Positions 38,528 through 51,000 of a stretch of 64,000 nt of DNA are shown one piece after another. The stretch covers positions 2,886,501-2,950,500 of the forward strand of contig SMMW01000634.1 in the NCBI GenBank assembly GCA_004794655.1. Direction: 5' to 3'. The notes under the pieces are model-generated. The model searched no databases. It was given only the letters and a program-made list of their open reading frames with translations, and was not told the origin of the DNA. The translations under genes were made by a program, and so were the position numbers. The DNA comes from Marisa cornuarietis (taxonomy: Eukaryota; Mollusca; Gastropoda; Architaenioglossa; Ampullariidae). Position 1 is the stretch's first letter. Each line of letters opens with the position of its first letter.

Positions 38528-38700
38528 CAGAGGTTTTCAAGCTTTTCCAGAAGAGTACCACTTTCAAAAATTCGAATTGACCGAGTACCACCTCACAACC
38601 CTACATACAGTCGCCGTAAAATATAATTATATACACATTCTTCTATTTTGGCGTATGGTGCTCCCGTACCACTCGCCATACCACAGTTTGAAAACCTCTG
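38528..38700. mobile_element. hAT-type MITE
   Basis: The 173-bp element begins CAGAGGTTTTCAAGC and ends GTTTGAAAACCTCTG, giving 13 bp of perfect inverted repeat. The flanking 8-mers TTCTAGAG (38520-38527) and TACTAGAG (38701-38708) match at 7 of 8 positions. Its ends differ from the MITE at 29403, so it is a different family. Confidence 0.88.
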
Positions 38701-38711
38701 TACTAGAGTGC

Positions 38712-38830
38712 ATAGGCGGTTCGCGGCTAAAGCTCCTGTCACCACGACAGTGAGAATCGAATGTCCCGGGTTCGAGTCTCGGTCTGACCAATCTCTTTGG
38801 ATGTGACATGTTTATAGCGCTGACCGTCGG
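38712..38830 (+). mobile_element. tRNA-derived SINE
   Basis: GGCGGTTCGCGGCTAAAG is followed about 40 bases on by CCCGGGTTCGAGTCTCGG, a good pol III B box, then a TTTATAGCGC tail and a GT repeat. The tRNA-like head joined to a TATAGCGC tail is the build of a LINE-mobilised SINE. A second tail-like phrase, GGCGCGATACAAATG, lies at about 39036. Confidence 0.55.
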
Positions 38831-38863
38831 TAGTTTTTCCGAGTAGTACCGTTTCATCCACAC

Positions 38864-38895
<32 letters not shown>

Positions 38896-38914
38896 CGTGC
38901 GCGCGCGCGCGCGT
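38864..38914. repeat. (GT)n(GC)n microsatellite
   Basis: A GT run passes through GGGTGG into an alternating GC run. Confidence 0.95.
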
Positions 38915-39059
38915 TGATGGTTGTGTTGTGTGCATGTTAATGTATGAAAGGTGTATTTCATGTCTATCATGAAAAAAGTGTGTGTCCGCACGATAATATA
39001 CGTGAAGCGCTGCACGTCCTGCGTTCGAGGCCTAGGCGCGATACAAATGTTCACTGTAA

Positions 39060-40237
39060 TTTTGTTTTCAATTGGATAGTTTGAGCTCAGTACAGAATCG
39101 TTTTAAAAATCTGAGCGAATGGCATAACAATGTTCTCGAGAAAGGTCATCATATACAGAAAGTCGACACCAATGGCCCCAGATCCGCCGAACTGACGTAT
39201 GATCCCAGCTCTCCCATTGGCTGTAGCCTTGACAATGTGTCGATGCATATTACTGATGCCAGGGGTTTCGACCTCTGTGCATGTTGATGTCTGTAGGCTT
39301 GGTATCTTCTAAATGGATGAGGCATTTCTATCGTGCTTAGCTCAATCATTTAAGAACAAAGTTGTGTTGGAGAGTGGGGCGGGGGAAAGTAGGGGGAATA
39401 GTCGGCGCCGAGGAAGAGGTGAGGGTGAGGTGGAAGGCAAATAAATTCGTTGTGAGCATTTTAACACGCTCAGCGGAGCGTGCTGCTCAATGGCTGCGAC
39501 CTCAACAAATTGATTGTCATGGGATAGTTTGGGTTTTTCTTTCTTTCTTTTCTCTTTCTTTCTCTCTCTCTTTACTCTTCCTCACCCGAGTAGCCGCGTT
39601 TGTCTGCATGCAGGCACAGCGCTGAAAGTGCCGGCAACAGAACCCCGCGAAGAGAGCAATAGCCATCCTACAATGCTCTCTGCTTGAGCAGCTTTGTAAG
39701 CAGCGGTCGCACTCTGGTTTTCCGCTGCGCGATCAAAGACCATGATGTTAAGTCACAAATTCCAGGGCCGTTCGGTGGTACTTAAAAAAAAAGCATGGCA
39801 CGGGCAGCGGTGGCGATAGAATGAGACGGCACCGATAAAAAGAAAGGACCTAAAAAGAAACAATAATTACAATTATACCGGTAATCCCAAAAGTTATCAG
39901 GCAAACGTCGCTCTTCTCATTTTTTTTTCCACCTACGGTCCTCGACCCCCGCACCCACGTCCCACTAGGTTACCTCCCTGTCGCAATGAACTGGAGCAGA
40001 AAAATAAAGAAAAACCTGTAAATAAATCCTCAGTCATCGTGAGTCTTATCGCTGGTTTTCTCGTCGTGTGTTGCCATGATTATCTCCAGCGATTGGGTAT
40101 CTTTATGTTGCATCTGCACCGAGCATCCACTCCCCTCTGGGGCTAGTGCAGAGCCATCCCATAATAGCGGAGTTAAGATCGCAACGGACAATGAGTGGTA
40201 GGTGGGAAATGTTACACGCGGTGCACGGCGGCAGCTA
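39060..40237. other. Non-coding, nothing recognised
   Basis: No exon is found. A CT-rich tract lies at 39536-39572. Confidence 0.4.
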
Positions 40238-40430
40238 TGGGTGCCGTTGTGTGTGTGTGTTTGAGCGAGAGAGAACACCTGTATACAAATGAATCTGTAC
40301 AGCAGACAATAGTGTCTATCCGAGTACACTTCCGGTACATGTAGGTGCCGGTGTGTGTGTGAACTTAGAGCACCTGTATTTAAATAGATCTGTACAGCAA
40401 ACAGTACATGTCTGAATTTGTCCGAGACGA
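40238..40430. repeat. Diverged tandem duplication, about 95-bp unit
   Basis: GTGCCGTTGTGTGTGTG...CACCTGTATACAAATGAATCTGTACAGCAGACA is followed by a second GTGCCGGTGTGTGTG...CACCTGTATTTAAATAGATCTG copy in the same orientation. The copies differ at several sites. Confidence 0.6.
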
Positions 40431-41437
40431 ATGACGGGCTATTCTGCGTAGAAGTGCGTACTTGCACTTATATTGTATACGCCACCATAGTTGCACCTTT
40501 GGACTCCGACCTGCACAGTGACCGGAAAACTTTCCGTCCATCCAACAGTTGAAAGGTGGAGGATGGCAAAGGCAGCGGAGGATAGGGTTCCCCATGCCGT
40601 ACCCTCGACTCAGCGAACAGCTCGAGGATGCTTAAACGCCAGACCTTCTCGAATGTGTAAATGAATGTGTGCGAGAGAGAGAGAGAAGGGGGAGGAAGAG
40701 GAAAATGTGAAGGCTTTGCGCTTCCCACGTCATCTACACACTTGCACATCAGTCAGGCACAAAAAAGTCAGCAGATCTCTTCGTAAAGCTCATGGATTTA
40801 ATTGATCATTCATCGTTTTTTGAGCTCTGGTTCCCCGTAAAGGACACTCTGTGAAGCTGCAAACGTTTGCGAATTAAAGTCATCGACTTGCTCAGTCTTT
40901 GCCAAATCAAACAAGTCCTTGTTATCAGACGAACGTAGTACAATCCCATTTCCAGAGTCTCTTTACATGTGTGTGCACAAGCTACATCTCTAAGCAAGAT
41001 AAGCAAAGTGACCAGAAACCACGTGATTTTGAAACCTGTACAGACCCTAATAAACTACCAGAAAAATGGTGTCATGAGCATACACGCATGTCTCTCCCTC
41101 TATGCTGTTTTGGTTTACAGAGAATAAAGCGTAGATACCAGAATGCCAACAATCCACTTATTTTATAAAAAGTCTGTACATTGTATTTCAGTATTTAACA
41201 AGCCATCCCTCGTGTCTGTTCGTACACCTACAGAAATGCACGTCTCTCTCTCTCACACACACAATGTATATATGCGCGTGCGTAGGCACGTCACTTGTAC
41301 ACCATTTTATGCGCGCAAACATTCCAACAAAGTCATCTAAAGTCCTTAGTCCATGAAGTACCTCACAGAACATCACAATCATACTGGAGTTGAGTAAATT
41401 TCTGATAGAATTTAATTTCACACACACACACACAGTG
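40431..41437. other. Non-coding, nothing recognised
   Basis: No exon with splice support is seen. CA runs lie at 41252-41262 and 41420-41434. Confidence 0.4.
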
Positions 41438-42656
41438 GTTTCTTATTTCTCCAACGATGTCCAGGTAATATCTAAGAGCTCAAACATTCCAACGATTAAA
41501 GAAAAACGAACGTTTCCCTTGTATTTTGACGTTTACTGTCTGGAAGAACGCATCCGAGGCACAACAGTCACGTCCAAGAGTCGCAAACGGAAGGCACTAG
41601 CCAACCCAGTCCCCTGGAACCACAGCCTGACTTCATCGTCAGTATAATCAACAGGTCTTCTTCATCGTCCAGCACAGAAGGTTGAGGACTTAGAAGAACC
41701 AAGGAAGGAGGAACGAAAGACGAAAGGGTCGGGTGTAAGGAAGGGTGGGAGACATCAAGAAGAAAAAGGCTACATTAATGTCAACGACGGTCGAATCATC
41801 ATCTTAGATAAAAGCGGATTTGAAAGACTACTAAGATGACGTGGGGATGAAAGAAAACGTGGGGCAACAGACAAGCATTTCTTTGTACAGATATTACTCG
41901 CCGAGAATCCTGATGTGTATTATCGCTCCTTTGGGGTGTTCACATCTGGTCACCTCTCCTGGTCAACCCAGTCCAAACACAATGACAAGTATTGAGCGAT
42001 TTGTAATATGTATATGATCAACAGACTGCACAAGAAGAAGGGATTCGACTCTAGTAACACCCCAGTTAGCAAGCAGACATGTAGCTCTGCAACAGTTCTT
42101 GAGATGTTTTCTAAGCAAATTCAAAGGGTTTTACTTTGGAAAAGTGAACCTCTAATACTGAGAAAAACAATCACTTTCACCAACAGAAAAGGTCTGAGAC
42201 ATTATCATTATCTCCCTAACCCCTTCAAATATCACTTTATAAATGCATATGCTTGATGGAACTTATAAACACTGATATGCTTGAGGGTATATATCTGATG
42301 GTACAAATGCCACTCTTCTCATGATGTTTTTATGGGCGGGCAGCATAACCGGTACAGCGGCATGCCAGCGGCACTAACGCCATCAAAGTGTTGGGATCAT
42401 CTCAAGTACAGCAGTTAGATCAATGAGTCGGATGGTGAAGCCATTCCCAGAAAGTACTTTTTCTTTGACTCCTGCAAACTCACACCTAAATACATCACCA
42501 TGTGCATAGATGTATTAACAATAGACTACTGAAGTGAGCTACAATCAGGATTCGTTACCAACCGCTTGCACTGGTACAATAAAAATGGAGGTTACCTTAA
42601 GAAGGCACCACAAATTGGTCTATTTCAACAAATGATGGAACCTGAACAAAGCACTT
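41438..42656 (+). pseudogene. Decayed coding relic, family unknown
   Basis: One plus-strand frame (positions congruent to 2 modulo 3) keeps protein-like sequence for about 1.2 kb without needing a frameshift. It is broken by scattered stops at about 41645, 41837, 41993, 42254 (with more just after), 42416, 42530 and 42654. Between stops the text looks like real protein, for example GYINVNDGRIIILDKSGF, DVYYRSFGVFTSGHLSW, NRKGLRHYHYLPNPF, RKYFFFDSCKLTPKYITMC and NRLHWYNKNGGYLKK. Some stops are TGA followed by or replacing CGA-type contexts, as CpG decay would give. A lysine-coding and A-rich stretch follows at 42656-42692 and could be an old poly(A) tract. I do not recognise the family; it may be a transposon protein, an old viral insertion or a retrocopied host gene. 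Confidence 0.5.
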
Positions 42657-42692
42657 AAAAAAAGAAGGAAAAGAAAAAGACGAAAAAAAAAA

Positions 42693-43479
42693 TCTTTCTT
42701 TTCCAACATATTTTGTCTTAGGGTAGTAACATTTCCAAAATGTAATGTATATTATAATAACATTTTGTGTACTTGACTTTGATACTTGTGCAGTTAAGCC
42801 CCTTAACAATTAAGCTATAATTAAAAGGTATTTTTGCAGCTTGTAAAAAACATAGGGTACAAAAGAGCATGCACCTCTTGCAGCATGATCAAACATCAGC
42901 CCAACAACAGAAACATTCTTTCCATAATATCAGCACAAAACTGCTCGTTTTCAAACAGATAAGATAAGCAGCATGTACAACATAAAAAAATCTGCAAATA
43001 ATCTACATTGTTCATAACATCATGAAAAAGCAGCATACTTCTTAGGTGCACAATCACTAAATTATTATTTAGATGTGTATGTGTGCACACATGGATGCTC
43101 CAAAAGATGTCCTTTTCTACGACTGAGAATGGGATGAATAGGGCTTGTTTTAAATAGCTTTTGAAAAAGAAAATTTCCTCAAATAGCACTTTTTTTTGAT
43201 AAACTGTACAGATATGAAAAATACCTCAGGAGAAACACCTCTGAGGGTTAATCCGTCTCTTCTAGCATATTAAGGCTGAAAGAATGTTTAAAGAGCTCTT
43301 TACAGCAATGACACTAAATGATTAAGCTCACCCTAGTGAAAAGATGAATGACTACAACTCTAAGGAGATGTCTTTTTCTCTTCCAAAAAATGGGAACAGC
43401 AGCATTTAAGCATTATGTCTTACAGTGAACAGCTTTTAACAGTTCTGAATTCAACAATGAAAGATGTCACATATTGTTC
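42693..43479. other. AT-rich non-coding
   Basis: Nothing recognised beyond short open frames. Confidence 0.4.
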
Positions 43480-43735
43480 TACACCAAAGAACATGCGCTG
43501 GACTGGTTGGTTTATCTGGCACCAAAGTGCTGCCACCTGAAGTGGGTTCTACACTATCAGGGGAGAAAGATAATGAAGGGGGAGGAAACCACAGTACCTG
43601 GAGAACCCACACCACCACTTTGTCCTCCTGCAAAGAGGCATCAGATGAAGAGTGTCCCATCATGAGACTGGAACCCAGGACTCCATGGTACTAAGGCAGT
43701 GCTTTAATCGCTACACAAGCAGCTCCAACAGGCTG
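43480..43735 (-). mobile_element. tRNA-derived SINE with conserved central motif
   Basis: On the minus strand GTGTAGCGATTAAAGCACTG (A-box-like) is followed by CCTGGGTTCCAGTCTC (B box), then a body containing GGTTCTCCAGGTACTGTGG. That body phrase resembles the GGTTTTCTCCGGGTACTCCGG core that I know from widespread metazoan SINEs. The element lies downstream of the casein kinase gene, on the same strand. Confidence 0.65.
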
Positions 43736-46700
43736 CATCAAATTAGTTACATTCAAATATCACTTGAATGACCTGACAGCTGCACCAGTAGTAATTTTCT
43801 CTTAATTCAGCTCCCCTAAGCTTTAAAGCTATCACTGTTCAGTAATTCAAAAACTAATCAAAAATCCCATCCAAAATGATGGCATTATAGGCTTATTTCA
43901 ATTAACATCAGATGCTGTTGGAGCCAATACATTCAACTGATGTATAAAAATCTGCAAAATGGGTAGATCTGAGATAGTTTTAGAAAATCCAATGTGGTCA
44001 AAGGGGCACTATTGAGCCCTTAACATAACAACACAGCAGTTATTTCCCATGTTGACGTATCGCGGAATAAGCATTTTATCATGCAAGTTTTAGACAAAAG
44101 TAGGAATACTGAGCAACTCTATAACACCTACCTGATTGGTACAGCCCAGCAGTACTTCATCTTCATGCTACAAAGAATCACAGAATTTGTTGTCTTTTCC
44201 TTTTGAAGCTACAAAAATTGCCGTAAATCTCTATGGTAAAAAAAAAAACAAAAACAAAAAACCATTTAAGTAGTCTTCTCATCATCAACAGATGGCTCAG
44301 TTTTATATAACATAATGTGTTTTATTTTAATTCAGTTATACCTTTAGAAGACTAAACGTCTGAGCACAGATATGCCATCTACTGAAGGCAGAGAGATATG
44401 ACATGGCCAATGGGTACCCCACTCTAAACAAAGCTGTGAGAGCAAAAGAGGCTTGAAGCACACTGAATAATTCATCCTAAAGGCTGGCCTAAATGGACAG
44501 CTTAGTGATCACAATGAAGAAGAAAAAGTTTCAGCCCTTTCTCTCACAAACTGTAACTAAATGCATCATTGCTATAAAAAGATTTTGCAATAGTATTGCT
44601 CCTCAATCCAATCTGGTTTCCTGGATTCTTATTCCTATAAATAAGCCTCACTTCTCTGTTAATGAAGACCAACAAAAAATCAAAAATGTAAAACATCTCT
44701 CCCTATTACTTGCTTTTTTACAACTGAGAAAAAAAAATTCAGTTTATTATAGGCCTATTTTCCATCCAGATAACAGGCTTTTACTTATATTTGAGGATGG
44801 CAAATAATGCAGATTATTCTAGAATTGCTCTAAAAAGGACCTCAGCTGGAAAAATGGTCCCTTCAAAGAGGAGAGAATCAAAATGAAAAACTTTTCTTCT
44901 AATTTTATTCGTTTTTCCCTATCTTTATTAGATGTACAATGTAATACAGTGCAAAATATTTTAAAAAGAAGTTAAAGATGCAGATGAACCTAATCAAATA
45001 CACATTTCTTTCATCTTGTCAACAATGTTTTCCTTCAGTACTTCTAAGCCCCACCAGGAGTCTTATGTGGCTAACCAATGATGAGCTGGACAGCCAATTT
45101 TTGGTTTAGTTTTACTCCACTCTCCTTTTTGACAAGCCTATTTGCACTTTTAGCAAGTTGTCATGCGTAGGTGACTTATTGTCTCAGTCTGTTTTTATTT
45201 TTGATCATTGCAGGATTGTAGACTTTGCTATTCTCTTTTAAATATCAAAGACGTGATAACCCTCCACAAAACATGAAACTATTACCTTTAATACATTCTG
45301 CACTGTGATCTTACTATTAGTGTATCAGTCCAACCAGTTTTGTCTTTGTTAAACGTGAACCATTTTATTTTGTGATCTCACCCCTTTCCTCCACAAAATT
45401 CTCCTACCTGTCAACTCCCTATGGTTCATTAACCTTTTATCTTGCCACTAACACTCCTTTCATGTTCCCCTCTCACCTTTTAGTGAATCACAGTTGCAAG
45501 GGCTAATGCTTCGCATCTGCCAACCACAAAATTGAAAGTTAGCAAGTTTGAAAGCTATCTAATAAATATTATCAAGGTTTCAACTAGTGCACTACACAAT
45601 GGCAACAATTATTTTTGAAGTAATGCACCAAGTGTTAAAATGTGTGCTAGCTGTCGTACTTTTATGGGCATAGGGCCACACTGACTCTCAAACTCTCTGC
45701 CACCAGGCCGTATTCTAAAATAATCTCTCTGATGCGAGCACTGATTAAAATGAGAAATTGATTAAATGTATTCCTTTAGACAGATTTCTATACTTATTGA
45801 TGCAGCCACAACATTTTATTTAAAAAATCATAGCAAAATTTTACTTTTACTTTACCATGTAAGGAAACCAAAAACAGCATGGGACCACCCAACTGTTCAA
45901 TAACTAATGTAAAATTACCAAAAAATAAAAGGTATTGAAAATTTGTGAATTTAAGCGCAAGTCTTCCTTAAACTCAAGTGCTGGGAAATTAATGATTTTC
46001 TTTTTCTGAATTGTTTCCGCTAAAAATTCTGGGTGGTGAAAAAACTGCTCACTTATAGTTTTATCTAAAACATAGGCTGGTTCATGGAGCCTGCCATGTT
46101 TTGTTAAGCGATGTCATAGTTGCTATTTTTACGAGTTCATTTTTAAGTGAGGCTATCAAAATGCTGGCTCTGAGAGTCACTATTACAAATCTGGAACAAT
46201 GGACAGTGAAGGACAGCTAAGAATTCAGGAGACTACTAGCATGAGAGGATAAAGCTACAAACCGAAACACTGAGCACTAAGGTGGCTACTTCATGATAAA
46301 TATAGCAATGATGAAAAGAAACACTGTCATGCTAATAATCTCCATTCAAAAAGTAACAGAATTCCACTTCTTTCTAACTCACTGTGTTCAGTCTGATGTT
46401 ATTCAAAGTATGAATTCCTTGTGAAAGTGCCACATATGTCACGAATTAGGATCAATTTGTTTGCATCATCAAAGGATATAACGACTTCGCAGTTTTGACG
46501 AATTACCAACAGTAATATTGTCGGTGGGACTGTAAGAAATAATTCCTTTACAATCCAAAATTATACGCAAAAGTAAATCAGAACAGTTCACGTGCCTTAC
46601 ATTTTACAAGAATAGGCAAGTGAAATAGAAAAATGCCTTAGGTGACAGATGCTGCTGAGGAGGAGCTGAGCGAATTGGAGAAGACTGCCATGACAGAGAA

Positions 46701-47999
46701 TTTCTTTCTTGCCAAAGAGTACCTCATGCATTACCAACCATTGTTCATTTTTCTCCCTTGACGTAAGAGCATGAAATATGGCAGCCTCTGAGAACTGCTG
46801 TGCAGCTTTATTTGTAGGTAAATGTGAAATGTAAAAATTATGAGCAAAAACAATTCAGAAAGTATTTATAATTTCTGTCCAACTTGCCATTTAACTTCAC
46901 GTTTCTTAGAAATGTTAGATCCCACTATTACTGCAAAGGCTTCAAGCAAAACTATGATTTCAGAAGCCTTGGGTGCTTCAGAGGGTGAATAAGCAGCCAC
47001 CAGAACCTCCTCCCATTAAAAAAAAAAATTGAAAAAAGCAAAAACAAAAAACCACTACAAAGCTGAAATCTTAACCCCCAACGAGACATTAAATGTGTGC
47101 GGAGACCATAATAATACCTATTTAGTAGAGGCTTTTAATTTAACTAACAAAAGCAGTCCGATTCTTTGTGCATACAAGACACATGAGAATGAACATAGAT
47201 CATGTGTTTCCCTACATTTTTAAAGTCTCCAATTTTAAGACATTTCTTACTTCTTGGCCTGGGGAAGAAAACATCCCAGGCTCCTGGTTCAAAAGCTTAA
47301 ATAGAATGATCATTATTCACTCATTTGGTGCTTCACAGGTCATTAAGGTTCAAAGAAACCTGCACGTGTTCTTCTGCTTCCACATACATATTGGTAACTT
47401 CGTTATACGTCAAATGTAAGTCAATAATGCATATGTCCCAAAACCACGATGAGGTAAGCAATCAAGAGTTTAACTCCACACCATCGTCCATTTTCTGTTG
47501 AAAATCTAAAAGCTGATGAGATGATTGCCGATGTGGCCCTCTTCATGTTCTGCTCCCTCTTTTATCAGCTGAATAGTAGACAAATGTCAGGGAAAAACCC
47601 ACAGGCAACATTGAAAAAAGCTGCCCTTTCAGGGTTTTCATAACAAAACAAATGTTCTTCATGGTTACAAAGTTGCCGCTTCAGCAGAAACTTAGCTTTA
47701 ACAATGACATGATATAGTGCACTGAAAATGATTGCATCTTTCCCCCAACATGCAAACTTCATCGCCATCTGCATCTCCAGCCAAAATGTTAGCAACAAAA
47801 TGTAAGAAAAACTTTAAAGTGCATCAAGTTTCAAGACAGTGGTTAAGTGAGATGTCTGCAGATGTTTGGCATCACGTTCCTCCCTGATTACAATTTTAAT
47901 GCCTCTGTCATTGAGCATAAAAGCTGTCACTGATTTTCATGATCATAACTTGATCATCAGGTCTCAACCAGCAAAGACAGGAAATTTGTTTGCAACAAT
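43736..47999 (-). other. AT-rich downstream region, probable casein kinase 3' UTR
   Basis: These 4.3 kb follow the casein kinase I alpha stop codon on the minus strand. They are AT-rich, lack recognisable repeats and exons, and contain many possible polyadenylation signals, so the true 3' end cannot be fixed from sequence alone. Long 3' UTRs are usual for this gene in other animals. Confidence 0.4.
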
Positions 48000-48007
48000 T
48001 CATCGCC
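48000..48007 (-). CDS. CSNK1A1: CK1 alpha exon 8, last two codons and stop
   Basis: After a strong acceptor with a long T-rich tract (GGTTTTTCCAG at 48018-48008), the frame gives Gly-Arg then TGA at 48002-48000. The rest of the exon is 3' UTR. The call rests on the acceptor and frame; another acceptor further left cannot be excluded. Confidence 0.6.
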
Positions 48008-51000
48008 CTGGAAAAACCAAAAAAAAATAAAAAATTCAGTCAGTGGTTGTGGTAGCCACATAATCACATGAATTTCGTTAAAAACACATGACTTAAACTG
48101 GAGTTTAAGCATAATAGAAAAAAAGGTCTACATTTACTACTTTGCTATGTTTTCCAAAGCCTATATAAATGAGCAAAATAACATGTCATACTTGTTTCTT
48201 TTAAAACTACTGTTAAACATATAGGTAATGTTGTAAATCAAGTACATTGTAAGCAAATTCTTCTGAATGAATGAAGAATGATAAAATCCTTCCTTCCTCC
48301 CTCCCCCTAATTAAAATAAACTCTTCCATCTGCATGATATCCGCATAGTGACATGGATGAAGTTGTGCCTGCAAAAGTCTAGAATTCCTTAAGTAGAGTT
48401 AGAAGTGCTTCACAAGAGAAAAACTTTTAAAGAGACAGCAGCAGTCTCACCTTCAGGTGTTGTGATGTTGAGAGAAAATTAATAAAAAGGAGAAACTGAC
48501 ATTACCAAAATATAAAAAAAACTATTAAAAAAAAGCTTTAGGTCCAGAAAAAAGCATTCACATAAAGTAACTGCACTTATGCTATGCCATGACCGAGTAA
48601 ATTAAAAATTTTGAATCAAAATCTCAAAGTAGTGCTCAATGTCTCAAACTTCAAAAAGCTACAATTACACAAAAAAAGGCCTCATGGTATTTGTTTACAA
48701 GTAGGCAGGCAAGAAGCTCCAGCCTCACACTCATTTATGTAGGTACCAGCACATATTAGGTTCTTCAAAATAGTAAAAGTATAAGAAAGTTTAAGAAAAT
48801 AATAAGAAAAACAAAACACAAACTGAGTCTTTATCTCATTCAGCTTTTGAGATATTGCTATTTGAAACTTGGGATTTGCATCACAGCTGTAAATACTTTA
48901 TTTTTGACCACGCTTGAAGTGCTCATATACAGCAGCTTCAAACATTAAAGATTCCGAAGTATTTTATATGAGAAATTACCAACACTGACTTTCTACTCAA
49001 GTGAATGAAATATTAATTTGCAAAAAGACATAATGAAAAAAAACCCATCAAAATCTGGAAAAATGAGCAATTTTTTTGTGCGATTGCCCACTTTCCACCA
49101 GCGGAAATGGAAGAAAGTTAACTGCAGAGAAGTCGAGAAAACAGAAGATGTCTTTCACCATCATATACCTGGTGTTGGCAGTGTTGAACTACTTGGAGCA
49201 GCTGGATTACTGGTCTTGTGCTTTAGCTGTGTCCAGTCAAAAACATAGTCATACTGAAAATTCAGGGTGCGAAACAAAATGCGGAAAAGTTGCCTCAGGT
49301 ACATGTAATCAGGTGCTTCATCAAAGCGCAATCCTCGACAGTAGTTAAGGTACATAGCAAACTCAGCAGGGAAACCCTTTGAACAAAGAAAAAACTAATG
49401 ACAGAAAGGTAACACTATAATAAAATCAAGCCAAAACACTTTACATTTTCCTCTGAACAAATAAAAGACAAATAAAATATGCAAAAACATGAGCAAGTGG
49501 CATGACTAAAATACTTTATTTACCTTGCACAAAGCATCCACTGGTGTTGACATTTTCTTCTCACTGATTTTCTCATACTTCTGCCGTTTAGTCGCAGCCT
49601 ACACAGGGATACATATGCTTTACAGCCACCCACACACACACACATTTTTATCAGACTGTTTCAGACATGAGCAAATTAATCTTTGAAATATAAATACAGA
49701 TATACAAGCAGTCAAATGACTTTGTTTTCTCATTTTTTTTCTCTCTCCTGTATTTTTATATTTCTTGTACTGTCAGCTTTTGCTTATTTTGTCGTTGACA
49801 TCTGTTGCATTCACATCTGTGTAAATTTTGATAAAACTCAAACAATTAACAAATTTTTCCGCTTATTGCTAATAGTTCCTACCTTCAGTCCCTGCCAAGG
49901 AAGGCTACCACGATTGAAATACATAAGAACATAACCAAGTGACTCCATGTCATCTCGACGACTCTGTTCAATTCCCAAGTGAGCATTGATGCTGGCATAG
50001 CGTGCAGTACCCGTAAGATTCTTGTCTTCCCGATATAGAATGTGCTGCCTTGTGCGGTTATCTCTGTACTTCTTGGCAAGACCATAGTCAATAATAAAGA
50101 CCTGTAGACAGCAACCCAAAGGATTACTATTTAAAATGAAACTAAACTTAAGCAGCAAATCAAGCAAATGCAGCATATAAGACAACAAAAGTTAATGTAC
50201 ATGTAAATTATAAACGTAGCTCCAAATTAAAAGACAGATCATTCTTGCTCCCACACTCATTTTAATAATTATAAAAAACACTTCTTGCAATAACTCAAAG
50301 TTTTAGACCTCTAAATCAATCATTTGTACAACTTTCCTTGATGAAGCTAGATTCTAAGGATCGAAAACTGGATTGGCTTTTTAAATAGAGGCTGGGGGAA
50401 ACTATTTCAGTTCTAAACAATATTAAAATTGGTGAATTAAATCTGCATAACTAAAATAAATTCCTCAGATGGTTATCATTAACATACTACACTTGGGATG
50501 TCTGCAAAAATTAAGGCTGCTATCGCTGAATAGACAGCCTGTGATTGTGGAATTGGGGTTCATCATTCAAGACCAAACAACATAGCTTTCCACCTTACTT
50601 TATTGCAGTGACGACCAATTCCCATCAGAAAGTTGTCTGGTTTGATGTCTCGATGAATGAAGTTCTTGTTGTGCACATACTCTATTCTATTAATCATCTA
50701 AACACACACACACACACACACATAGCCAGACAAGAATAATTAAAAATTGTTTTTACAATTACTAATACTCAATTCCAGATTAAAAGATTGGTTACGAATT
50801 CAAAGATGTAAGTCAAAAATTTAACAGGTATAAAACTTAATAGGCAATTTATATAGTACCAAGCAGACTCAAAGGGCTTTATACAGGTAGTTAAGCACAC
50901 ATCTTTTAAGGGTAGGCATCAAATGCATACATACACATAGCTACATAATAGCCAAATTACTTGGTACACAGATAACAATCATAAATAAAATAAAATGTCA

